Origin: a virus
Strand: one strand, 5' to 3'
DNA length: 24,337 bases
IMG/VR virus record: IMGVR_UViG_3300042516_004440
Span: 1-24,337 of that record
Shown: positions 15,624 to 20,916 of the stretch, piece after piece
Position numbering within the stretch: position 1 is the stretch's first letter
Layout of the letters: every line of letters begins with the position of its first letter
Position numbers and translations under genes: made by a program
Notes under the pieces: generated by a model
Database searches by the model: none
Seen by the model: only the letters and a program-made list of their open reading frames with translations
Told to the model about the DNA's origin: nothing

Positions 15624-15677
15624 TATGGAACTAAATCGGTGTTTCGTGCGTCTAACAATATAGAAACGAAAAGGGTA

Positions 15678-15699
15678 TTTATATATAAGAGGGGGAAAA
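15678..15699 (+). promoter_or_regulatory. Conserved element on the plus strand, abutting a start codon
   Basis: TTTATATATAAGAGGGGGAAAA, ending one base before ATG 15701. It has the same layout as the minus-strand copies, so the element goes with gene direction. Confidence 0.7.
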
Positions 15700-15700
15700 T

Positions 15701-15811
15701 ATGAACTATCAAGACGCTTGGGAAATTAAACGACCTACAACTAACTGTCTTATTTGCGGAGATGAAACTATAAATAATTATCTCTGTGAGGAATGCGCTG
15801 AACACTACTGA
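15701..15811 (+). CDS. Micro zinc-ribbon protein (36 aa)
   Basis: MNYQDAWEIKRPTTNCLICG, then DETINNYLCEECAEHY. Two C-x2-C pairs separated by nine residues form a minimal treble-clef or zinc ribbon. The start directly follows the plus-strand copy of the conserved element, which supplies AGGGGG as ribosome site. It lies on the opposite strand to its surroundings. A reading frame on the other strand (15554-15856) is a shadow of this region. Confidence 0.72.
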   Translation: MNYQDAWEIKRPTTNCLICGDETINNYLCEECAEHY

Positions 15812-15833
15812 TAAGCGACACGCCAATAACAAG

Positions 15834-15861
15834 TTCCCACACTTACAACGGCACATAGAAT
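15834..15861 (+). promoter_or_regulatory. Probable promoter of the second micro-protein
   Basis: TTCCCA, 16 bp, TAGAAT (15856-15861), then AAATTAAG. It lacks the AAGTCAGGAAAG spacer. Confidence 0.5.
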
Positions 15862-15897
15862 AAAATTAAGATACAAGCCAAGAGAAAGGGAACTCAA

Positions 15898-16014
15898 GTG
15901 GCAAGAGTAAAAGCAAGAGAGGTAATGATTTGGATAAATTGTTATCGGTGCGGAGAGGTATTTGAGATTAGGCAGATAGATTACTACCGCAACATAATCT
16001 GCGAAAAGTGCTAA
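15898..16014 (+). CDS. Micro zinc-ribbon protein (38 aa)
   Basis: Starts at GTG 15898 with AAAGGGA upstream: ARVKAREVMIWINCYRCGEV, then FEIRQIDYYRNIICEKC and stop. Two C-x2-C pairs (CYRC, CEKC) 16 residues apart suggest one zinc site. A start at the internal ATG of MIWINCYRC is possible but has a poorer ribosome site. It ends just before a strong terminator. With its neighbour it forms a plus-strand island inside leftward genes. Confidence 0.68.
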   Translation: MARVKAREVMIWINCYRCGEVFEIRQIDYYRNIICEKC

Positions 16015-16020
16015 AGGTAG

Positions 16021-16047
16021 CCCCCGAGAAATCGGGGGTTATTTTTT
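16021..16047 (+). terminator. Rho-independent terminator of the plus-strand island
   Basis: CCCCCGA-GAAA-TCGGGGG followed by TTATTTTTTG. Confidence 0.9.
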
Positions 16048-16049
16048 GT

Positions 16050-16069
16050 CTATATATAGGGGGGAAAAA
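16050..16069 (+). promoter_or_regulatory. Conserved element facing antisense to the Ntn-hydrolase gene
   Basis: CTATATATAGGGGGGAAAAA on the plus strand, directly after the island's terminator, pointing into the 3' end of the leftward gene at 16070. No plus-strand gene follows it. Confidence 0.65.
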
Positions 16070-16639
16070 CTAAACTCGGTATTGAGTCAAAAGATAAAAA
16101 GGCTCGGCAGTTTTATTATCAAACTTTGAGGATACGGCGAGCGCAGTTTTAATAGCTGACCTTGCGTTAGTGAGAGTTCTTTTCTTTCCTTCTGATAGGG
16201 CATTGAGAACCCCTAAAGCATAGGCTGAACCTGAACCAACGGCATACGCCCCAACTGTATCGTGGCACCAAGAAAAGTCCTCACCTATTTCATAGATAGT
16301 TCCATTGACCAAGATAACTAACTGACTTTCGTGTTCCCCGTCTTTTGAGTATGAGGCTTCCTCAAAACACTTTTTTAGTTCCGGGATAAATACGGCAGTA
16401 ATAAACTTATCTAATTTCAAACCTAAAGTTGTTGTGGTACATACTGGTGGCTTAAAAACGTGGGCTAATATATTTATTGCTCTTACATCCCCAGCCACGG
16501 CAATTATGTAATTACCATTCTTAAAAACTTTTCCATTATCTTTCGGCAGAATATAAGTCCTGCCATCTTCCTCTGAAACCCTAGAGTCATAGCCAATAAC
16601 CGCCCAGCCTTCACCCTGAACCGCAGCTATTGTTGTCAA
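16070..16639 (-). CDS. Proteasome beta/HslV-like Ntn hydrolase
   Basis: A 189-aa protein, start TTG 16639 with AAGGA upstream. The mature N-terminus would be T-T-I-A-A-V after Met removal, giving the catalytic Thr1. GYDSR supplies the Asp17 equivalent (residue 18), and NGKVFKNGNYIIAVAGD supplies the Lys33 equivalent (residue 37) and the AGD strand. YAVGSGSAYALGVLNAL is the conserved GSGS of 20S beta subunits and HslV. Length fits a single beta-type subunit; no ATPase partner is seen here. It is the second gene of a unit with the 81-aa gene upstream. It could process phage or host proteins; the substrate is unknown. Confidence 0.82.
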   Translation of the reverse strand: MTTIAAVQGEGWAVIGYDSRVSEEDGRTYILPKDNGKVFKNGNYIIAVAGDVRAINILAHVFKPPVCTTTTLGLKLDKFITAVFIPELKKCFEEASYSKDGEHESQLVILVNGTIYEIGEDFSWCHDTVGAYAVGSGSAYALGVLNALSEGKKRTLTNARSAIKTALAVSSKFDNKTAEPFYLLTQYRV

Positions 16640-16653
16640 GATTTTTTCCTTAC

Positions 16654-16899
16654 TTAGTAGTTAAAGTCATTCCACAATTCATCACGCAAGGCATACTCAT
16701 ATTTATCGGCAAGGTGAGAGTTTTTCTCTCCTATATCCTCACTTTCAATAAGTCTGTCTAACGAAAGAACGGCGGTGTATTCGTTGTCCTCAAACATTAT
16801 TACTATCTTTGTATCTCCTTCGGCAGGGTCATCAACGATAGCCACAACGAAGGGGGCATTATTTCCATTAGGGTGATAAACCTTTTGAACTATTTCCAT
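16654..16899 (-). CDS. Hypothetical protein upstream of the Ntn hydrolase (81 aa)
   Basis: MEIVQKVYHPNGNNAPFVVA, then IVDDPAEGDTKIVIMFEDNE, then a helical acidic end. Predicted beta-rich with a C-terminal helix. There is no clear ribosome site; the start context TTAGAGTATGG nearly matches that of the leaderless-type gene at 17736. Fourteen bases separate its stop from the Ntn-hydrolase start, so the two are probably cotranscribed. Not recognised. Confidence 0.65.
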   Translation of the reverse strand: MEIVQKVYHPNGNNAPFVVAIVDDPAEGDTKIVIMFEDNEYTAVLSLDRLIESEDIGEKNSHLADKYEYALRDELWNDFNY

Positions 16900-16952
16900 A
16901 CTCTAAAGAATAACCTCACCCGGCCTTCCTGATTTTTCCCCTTCTTATATAG

Positions 16953-16979
16953 AAAAACCCCCCACCTTTCGGTGAGGGG
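16953..16979 (-). terminator. Rho-independent terminator
   Basis: Minus strand CCCCTCACC-GAAA-GGTGGGGGG then TTTTTC. Confidence 0.9.
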
Positions 16980-16987
16980 CTTAGAGA

Positions 16988-17224
16988 CTATTCGCCCCAT
17001 AACTCTTCTAAGGTATCGGGCTCATAGGGGTTGCCTATCTCCTCTTGTTCCTTTTCAAAAGTCCAAGCGTTACCGCACTCGCATTTTACTTCTGAGGATA
17101 CATTCCCCCAGTCGTCGGTCATAAAGTCTTCTTCCCAAGCCTTACCGCAACTACCGCACTCAACTTCAAGTGTTACATCTTCGGAGTAGATACCCGAACC
17201 TTTCATACTTCCTTCATAACTCAT
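16988..17224 (-). CDS. Zinc-ribbon protein (78 aa)
   Basis: MSYEGSMKGSGIYSEDVTLE, then VECGSCGKAWEEDF, then VKCECGNAWTFEKE. C-x2-C and C-x-C about 22 residues apart form a zinc ribbon like those in transcription-associated proteins. The C-terminus is acidic. The ribosome site AAGGGAG lies within a TAACT/AGTTA-bracketed leader. A single-gene unit with promoter (17254-17282) and terminator. Function unknown. Confidence 0.72.
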   Translation of the reverse strand: MSYEGSMKGSGIYSEDVTLEVECGSCGKAWEEDFMTDDWGNVSSEVKCECGNAWTFEKEQEEIGNPYEPDTLEELWGE

Positions 17225-17253
17225 AACTTTCTCCCTTCTGAGTTAGTGTCTCT

Positions 17254-17282
17254 ATTCTACATTACCTATCTGACATTCTCAA
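17254..17282 (-). promoter_or_regulatory. Promoter of the zinc-ribbon gene
   Basis: TTGAGA, 17 bp (ATGTCAGATAGGTAATG), TAGAAT. Confidence 0.8.
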
Positions 17283-17288
17283 TAGGGA

Positions 17289-17381
17289 CACTTCACCCCC
17301 GCTAGGGAGGCAGGGGTGAGGTGCGATAGGCAGGGAAGCCTATCTCAACGGGGAGCGATAGGAAGGGAATCCTCGCTACTA
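17289..17381 (-). ncRNA. Cluster of three hairpins with UUCCCU-type loops, candidate regulatory RNA
   Basis: Three stems in 90 bases (plus-strand positions). AGCG-AGGA / TCCT-CGCT with a two-base bulge spans 17354-17377. GATAGGC / GCCTATC spans 17325-17344. CACCCC / GGGGTG spans 17294-17318. On the transcribed minus strand the first two loops are both UUCCCU and the third contains CCUCCCUAGC. No reading frame and no U-tract is present. A TAGAAT (17393-17398) with a poor -35 lies just upstream. It could equally be the 3' region of the gene at 17431. Confidence 0.6.
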
Positions 17382-17430
17382 CCCGGACTACCATTCTAGC
17401 ATTATTGTTTTACTTCAAAAACTTTTTCCC

Positions 17431-17736
17431 CTACCCGTTGAAGCAGTCGGGACACTCCAGCTGTCTCATCTGACCGCTTACCTCACTTCTTATTTTCCCC
17501 TCTCCGTAGCAAGTCTCGCAGTTTGGGTCTCCCTCATCAAGAACGCCAATATGATTTGAAACGGCGACTACATCCCAACCGTATTGCTCTTTCAAAATAT
17601 TACCCGCAGCCCTAAGGCAAGCGTCCTCATATATCTCGCCGTCTTGTAAGTCATCTTCTGATACGGCAACGCTGACTATCATTGAAAAGTAATCACCGAT
17701 AAACATTACATTTTTTATATTCATTATCTTATCCAT
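17431..17736 (-). CDS. Protein with DnaJ-like zinc-ribbon end (101 aa)
   Basis: MDKIMNIKNVMFIGDYFSMI, a beta/helix domain (SVAVSEDDLQDG, EDACLRAAGNILKEQYGWDV), then C-E-T-C-Y-G-E-G-K ... C-P-D-C at residues 73-98, like one CxxCxGxG repeat of DnaJ. A -10-like TAGGAT ends six bases before ATG with no ribosome site, suggesting a leaderless message. Its 3' end runs into the hairpin cluster without a terminator. Function unknown. Confidence 0.7.
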   Translation of the reverse strand: MDKIMNIKNVMFIGDYFSMIVSVAVSEDDLQDGEIYEDACLRAAGNILKEQYGWDVVAVSNHIGVLDEGDPNCETCYGEGKIRSEVSGQMRQLECPDCFNG

Positions 17737-17742
17737 ACTCTT

Positions 17743-17771
17743 ATCCTACCCTTTCCTGGATCCTTTTTCTT
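17743..17771 (-). promoter_or_regulatory. Leaderless-type promoter
   Basis: AAGAAA, 17 bp (AAGGATCCAGGAAAGGG), TAGGAT, six bases, ATG. The -35 overlaps the end of a conserved GGGGAAAAAA element (17770-17790). Confidence 0.6.
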
Positions 17772-17790
17772 TTTTCCCCTTTATATGTAG

Positions 17791-17819
17791 AAAGAGCCCC
17801 AACCTTTCGGCGGGGCTCC
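17791..17819 (-). terminator. Rho-independent terminator
   Basis: Minus strand GGAGCCCCGCC-GAAA-GGTTGGGGCTC then TTTCT. Confidence 0.88.
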
Positions 17820-17833
17820 CTTTCTTTTCTACT

Positions 17834-18142
17834 CTAGGCGTATTCCTTGAGTTCTGATAGTCGGCGGGGTGTCCAGTTGATATCTCTTTCAACGGCAGGA
17901 ATATCTATCCCGCCCATTGTTAGTTTCAGGCTTTGTAACTCTTTCAGGCTGAAGTAGCCTAACTCCTTCTCGAAGCCGTGAACGATACCGAAGAACATAT
18001 CTTCTCCATCAAACTCCATCGCATACCAAGTCCAGTTGCTTGCTAGTGCGAAGAATTTACATACTAGGACGGGGTCGCCCTCATTCTCATTAGCGTAAAG
18101 CGGTGGTAACTTCTTGCGAAGTTCTTTCGTTAGTAGTTCCAT
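17834..18142 (-). CDS. DUF2958 family protein
   Basis: A 102-aa protein: MELLTKELRKKLPPLYANEN, DPVLVCKFFALASNWTWYAM, FGIVHGFEKELGYFSLKELQ, then VERDINWTPRRLSEL. These are the diagnostic blocks of DUF2958, a small family widespread in phages and conjugative elements whose function is unknown. ATG 18142 is the start (AGGGAAA upstream). The frame stays open to a TTG at 18211, but that stretch is a structured leader. Confidence 0.88.
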   Translation of the reverse strand: MELLTKELRKKLPPLYANENEGDPVLVCKFFALASNWTWYAMEFDGEDMFFGIVHGFEKELGYFSLKELQSLKLTMGGIDIPAVERDINWTPRRLSELKEYA

Positions 18143-18170
18143 TTTCCCTATTCTTTCCCTAGTTGTTAGC

Positions 18171-18245
18171 CTCGGTAGGTGCCGTATTGTTTCCGACCCT
18201 CTAGAGTTCAAGTCGTTCAGGTGACCAACGGCTACCCCTACCGAG
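18171..18245 (-). promoter_or_regulatory. 75-nt structured leader of the DUF2958 gene
   Basis: A 9-bp outer stem CTCGGTAGG / CCTACCGAG encloses GCCGT / ACGGC and CGAC / GTCG helices. It lies between the promoter (18253-18281) and the start codon, just before a CTAGGGAAAG box. It is compatible with a cis-regulatory RNA or a folded leader. It is tRNA-sized but lacks a T-arm and D-arm. Confidence 0.6.
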
Positions 18246-18252
18246 TATCTTT

Positions 18253-18281
18253 ATTCTACTTTACTTCTCTGACTTTTTCAA
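18253..18281 (-). promoter_or_regulatory. Canonical promoter of the DUF2958 gene
   Basis: TTGAAA, spacer AAGTCAGAGAAGTAAAG (17), TAGAAT. Confidence 0.85.
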
Positions 18282-18325
18282 CACTTACCGCACTCATTCT
18301 TTTTTCCCCTTTATATATAGAAAGG

Positions 18326-18350
18326 GAAAAACCCCCGCAGGGGCGGGGGC
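18326..18350. terminator. Bidirectional-looking terminator
   Basis: CCCCCGC-AGGG-GCGGGGG, with GAAAAA on one side and CTTTTC on the other. It ends the leftward unit at 18412. Confidence 0.85.
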
Positions 18351-18411
18351 TTTTCATTAGTTAGTGAGTAGGCACTCGAGTTAGTTTGAAACCCACTCCC
18401 TCACTTATTAG

Positions 18412-18636
18412 TTATTCAGTTGCTACCCATTTGATAGCGGTGCGAAGTAGATTATCGTAATCTCCCGACATACTTTCATCAAGATACTGATTTATCTCTT
18501 CTTGTGGCACTCCTGACTTACGCATAGCGTTTGCCACTCGTCCCATAATTGCGACTGCGTTGCCGTCTTCTCCTACCAACGGCACGACTATCGCTGGATA
18601 CTTTGGCGCATCCACGCCGATAAATTCTTTTGGAAT
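18412..18636 (-). CDS. Conserved small phage protein with possible ATT start
   Basis: The first usual start is GTG 18615 (67 aa: DAPKYPAIVVPLVGEDGNAV, AIMGRVANAMRKSGVPQEEI, then SGDYDNLLRTAIKWV). The YP.I.V.L.GEDGNA....RV..A.R..GV...EI...SGDYD.LL pattern is a small family familiar from actinophages. No ribosome site precedes the GTG. Seven codons upstream in frame, an ATT at 18636 lies exactly seven bases after AAAGGGGG, so translation may start there (IPKEFIGVDAPKYP). Promoter TTGGAA, 17 bp, TAAAAT lies at 18674-18702. Function unknown. Confidence 0.7.
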   Translation of the reverse strand: MPKEFIGVDAPKYPAIVVPLVGEDGNAVAIMGRVANAMRKSGVPQEEINQYLDESMSGDYDNLLRTAIKWVATE

Positions 18637-18743
18637 TTTGGTTCCCCCTTTCTGTTTCCCTAGTGGTGTATTAATTTTATCCTACTTCACTGACTTTTCC
18701 AACGACATCCGTTAGATTTCTTTTTTCCCCTTCATATATAGAT

Positions 18744-18887
18744 TTAGATAAACTCAGTCAAGTCCCTATCACTTATCTCGCTTACATCAACGCCGTGTGA
18801 CTCCGCTATTGCTTCCCACAAGTCATCTTCCGAAAAACTTCCATCGGGATGCCACTCCATAAGAATACTCAAGTAATCTCTTTCCAC
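18744..18887 (-). CDS. Small acidic protein (47 aa)
   Basis: GTG start two bases after the previous gene's stop, with GAGGAGG as ribosome site: ERDYLSILMEWHPDGSFSED, then DLWEAIAESHGVDVSEISDR and DLTEFI. All helical and acidic. Its last codons touch a conserved GGGGAAAAAA element (18721-18741). Not recognised. Confidence 0.7.
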   Translation of the reverse strand: MERDYLSILMEWHPDGSFSEDDLWEAIAESHGVDVSEISDRDLTEFI

Positions 18888-18888
18888 T

Positions 18889-19350
18889 TTAGTCCTCCTC
18901 TCTCATTAGTGTGAAAGTGAATCGTGCCCCACCCGTTGGTTCATCGTGGCTCGCCCGGCTTGCGGTAAAGGTAGTGGCGCCGTCCCAAGTAGCGGTAATA
19001 CGGAAGTCGCCTCTGATAGTTAGTGCTTCCAATACTTCTTTGAATTTCTTTACGGCGTATCCGCTATCTTTGTTCCAACCCAAGCCAACGCCGTCGATAC
19101 GGACCAAGTCCCAAGTAACGCCGACTTTACCTCGCCACGCTTCAAGCGCATCATAGAAACTACTTTTACTATCGTCCCAGCAAGCGAAGCAAGAATCTGA
19201 AGGTGTTAGTTCTTTGTCGCACTCTTCACACTTTTGGTCATCTTCATAACGGACATACCCCACGCCACAATCATTACAATCGAAGCAACGGCAATCGCTA
19301 CTTAGTTCAATCTCCCAGTAAGCCTCTTTTTCTTTTACTGCTGAAGTCAT
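18889..19350 (-). CDS. Hypothetical protein with N-terminal zinc motifs (153 aa)
   Basis: Residues 19-56 hold C-R-C-F-D-C-N-D-C, C-E-E-C and C-F-A-C, enough for one or two zinc sites. The rest is an alpha/beta domain (SSFYDALEAWRGKVGVTWDL, VRIDGVGLGWNKDSGYAVKK, then RITATWDGATTFTASRASHD). The N-terminal ribbon could bind RNA or DNA. The leader has CTAGGGAAAGG. First of two coupled genes. Not recognised. Confidence 0.7.
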   Translation of the reverse strand: MTSAVKEKEAYWEIELSSDCRCFDCNDCGVGYVRYEDDQKCEECDKELTPSDSCFACWDDSKSSFYDALEAWRGKVGVTWDLVRIDGVGLGWNKDSGYAVKKFKEVLEALTIRGDFRITATWDGATTFTASRASHDEPTGGARFTFTLMREED

Positions 19351-19460
19351 TCTTTTTCCTTTCCCTAGTTGTTGAACGACAATCCAATTTTATCATAGAT
19401 ACTTATTTCCCGGCCAGTATCTCTTCCCGTTTTCTTTTTTCCCCTTCATACATAGTAGGG

Positions 19461-19500
19461 AGAAAAAAAGAAACCCCTCGCCATTTAGCAAGGGGCTTCT
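19461..19500 (-). terminator. Rho-independent terminator
   Basis: Minus strand CCCCTTGC-TAAATG-GCGAGGGG then TTTCTTTTTTT. Confidence 0.88.
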
Positions 19501-19511
19501 CTTTACTTTTG

Positions 19512-19898
19512 TTATCCGTAGATTAGTTCTCCGAATACCGCATACTGAATTACGATGTCGCCGAAGCAAGCGTCGTTATCTTCAAGGTCAAGTGTGTGAC
19601 CGCCACAATGAGTTGCGTTTTCAATCATAGCCTTCTCGAATCCTTCACGAAGCTTCTCAAGAGATACATCGTGCCACTTCTCTTCTTCATCTTCATAGAC
19701 TCGGAAGTTCTGTGGATTTGTAACTGACTCACCGTTAGCATCGTCAATCCATAAGTCAATGTCCTCGCCGTTTTCATTTCTGATTTCGGTAGACCAGTGA
19801 ACCATTCCTGCGCCGTCTGAACCAAAGACGGCTTCCCACAACTCGCCTACTGTGAAAGTTACCGTTTTGGTAACCGTCATTTTGTCTGAGTTATTCAT
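19512..19898 (-). CDS. Acidic hypothetical protein (128 aa)
   Basis: MNNSDKMTVTKTVTFTVGEL, WEAVFGSDGAGMVHWSTEIR, a long acidic middle (DEEEKWHDVSLEKLREGFEK), then DNDACFGDIVIQYAVFGELI. The DAC..DI..QYAVFGE..YG ending is shared by a family of small phage proteins of unknown function. Start ATG 19898 sits at the foot of a 7-bp hairpin whose loop is the ribosome site AGGG (19899-19916). Confidence 0.72.
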   Translation of the reverse strand: MNNSDKMTVTKTVTFTVGELWEAVFGSDGAGMVHWSTEIRNENGEDIDLWIDDANGESVTNPQNFRVYEDEEEKWHDVSLEKLREGFEKAMIENATHCGGHTLDLEDNDACFGDIVIQYAVFGELIYG

Positions 19899-19916
19899 TT
19901 GTTCTCCCTAGAACAA
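19899..19916 (-). promoter_or_regulatory. Hairpin with the ribosome site as its loop, touching the start codon
   Basis: TTGTTCT-AGGG-AGAACAA followed at once by ATG. When folded, the only good ribosome site is a tetraloop. Confidence 0.8.
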
Positions 19917-19949
19917 TCGGCTTATCCCTAATGATTTGCCGTTGAGATA

Positions 19950-19978
19950 ATAATACTCCACTTCCCTGCCTTTTTCAA
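19950..19978 (-). promoter_or_regulatory. Canonical promoter
   Basis: TTGAAA, spacer AAGGCAGGGAAGTGGAG (17), TATTAT. Confidence 0.82.
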
Positions 19979-20004
19979 GTATTTCTTTTTTCCCCTTTAT
20001 ACAT

Positions 20005-20031
20005 AGAAAAACCCCCGCCGTAGCGGGGGCT
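20005..20031 (-). terminator. Rho-independent terminator
   Basis: Minus strand GCCCCCGC-TAC-GGCGGGGG then TTTTTC. Confidence 0.88.
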
Positions 20032-20038
20032 TCTCAAT

Positions 20039-20182
20039 CTAGTCCTCGTCATAGTATGAGTCGTATTTATCACTTCTCATCTTTGCTATGACTCTTGCTT
20101 TTATTGCTTCGTCCGAACCGTATAGGTGTCCTTCGCAATCACCCATTTCGTGTCCGCAACAAGGAAAGTCCTCACAAGCCAT
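20039..20182 (-). CDS. Small CEDFPCCG protein (47 aa)
   Basis: MACEDFPCCGHEMGDCEGHL, then YGSDEAIKARVIAKMRSDKY and an acidic end. The M-[AS]-C-E-D-x-P-C-C-G-H-E pattern with a further Cys and His looks like a compact metal site; similar very short proteins occur in many actinophages, function unknown. Own promoter (20214-20242), AGGGAGATAAAA ribosome site and terminator. Confidence 0.75.
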   Translation of the reverse strand: MACEDFPCCGHEMGDCEGHLYGSDEAIKARVIAKMRSDKYDSYYDED

Positions 20183-20213
20183 TTTTATCTCCCTAGTGCT
20201 AGCCGTTATCTCT

Positions 20214-20242
20214 ATTCTACTTTACTTACCTGCCTTTTTCAA
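20214..20242 (-). promoter_or_regulatory. Canonical promoter
   Basis: TTGAAA, spacer AAGGCAGGTAAGTAAAG (17), TAGAAT. Confidence 0.85.
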
Positions 20243-20278
20243 TACTTTCATTTTTTCCCCTTCATACATAGATAGGGG

Positions 20279-20317
20279 AAAACCCCGCAAACGAAAATAG
20301 TTTTACATCTGCGGGGC
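20279..20317 (-). terminator. Two-tier hairpin terminator
   Basis: CCCCGCA / TGCGGGG with an inner AAAA-CTA-TTTT helix, then TTTTCC on the minus strand. Confidence 0.8.
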
Positions 20318-20331
20318 CCGGAAATAACAAT

Positions 20332-20655
20332 CTAATCTCCGTAGTATCCGTAGTCCTCGTCCGTTCCGTGTCCTGCGCTCGCAAGCGTATCGGCGTCCGC
20401 TTCTACATCACTCATCTCGTAGTAATTTGGAACTCCCTCGTTCGTTACTTCGTAACCCGTTCCTTCTGCGTTCATAGTGTTTTCCTGAATAGTCCAATCC
20501 GCTTCGTCCCAACGAACCTCGTCCGTCATCACCTTGCCGATTTCATCTATGAACCTTTGTATGACCGCTTCGGCTTCTTCCATACTGCTCGCCTTGATTT
20601 CTGTTATTGAGATAGTTAGGTCTTGCCCCGTTGAGTAATACTTTTCTGCTCTCAT
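20332..20655 (-). CDS. Acidic hypothetical protein (107 aa)
   Basis: MRAEKYYSTGQDLTISITEI, a helix SSMEEAEAVIQRFIDEIGKV, then a strongly acidic, Tyr-rich C-terminus (SDVEADADTLASAGHG, DEDYGYYGD). The ribosome site GAGGGG lies in the last codons of the previous gene, four bases away. Second gene of a pair. Not recognised; the acidic tail may suggest a DNA-mimic, but that is a guess. Confidence 0.68.
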   Translation of the reverse strand: MRAEKYYSTGQDLTISITEIKASSMEEAEAVIQRFIDEIGKVMTDEVRWDEADWTIQENTMNAEGTGYEVTNEGVPNYYEMSDVEADADTLASAGHGTDEDYGYYGD

Positions 20656-20659
20656 TTAT

Positions 20660-20794
20660 TTACCCCTCTATTCCGTAGTCTTGGCAAACTAGCATTACCG
20701 CATCATCTAAATCAGCGATAAGCATTTCTATCTCATCACCCGTCATTCCCTTAGTCATCTCTGCGCTTACTGCTGAAGTCCATACATCTTTCAT
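20660..20794 (-). CDS. Small helical protein (44 aa)
   Basis: MKDVWTSAVSAEMTKGMTGD, then EIEMLIADLDDAVMLVCQDY, GIEG. Acidic, helical. It has promoter TAGAAA, 17 bp, TAGAAT (20839-20867), a leader hairpin with AAGGG loop (20816-20832) and AAAAGGAAA as ribosome site. Not recognised. Confidence 0.68.
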   Translation of the reverse strand: MKDVWTSAVSAEMTKGMTGDEIEMLIADLDDAVMLVCQDYGIEG

Positions 20795-20815
20795 TTGATT
20801 TCCTTTTCCCTAGCC

Positions 20816-20832
20816 GTTAGCCCCTTGCTAAC
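20816..20832 (-). promoter_or_regulatory. Leader hairpin with AAGGG loop
   Basis: GTTAGC-AAGGG-GCTAAC, perfect 6-bp stem, upstream of CTAGGGAAAAGG and the start of the 44-aa gene. Confidence 0.8.
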
Positions 20833-20916
20833 AACTCTATTCTACCAAGCCTTACTGACTTTTTCTACAACCTCGTGCCGTTTTATTTTTTCCCCTTTAT
20901 ACATAGATAGGGGAAA

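Noticed and set aside
15554-15856. Minus-strand reading frame of 100 codons
   Set aside because: It covers two promoters, a conserved element and the antisense of the 36-aa zinc-ribbon gene; composition is not protein-like and there is no ribosome site.
18143-18211. TTG-initiated extension of the DUF2958 protein
   Set aside because: It lies in the folded leader; the ATG at 18142 has a proper ribosome site and matches the usual start of the family.
18171-18245. tRNA gene (75 nt, closed by a perfect end stem)
   Set aside because: On neither strand is there a T-arm with TTCRANT, a D-loop with GG, or a seven-base anticodon loop, so it is better treated as a structured leader.
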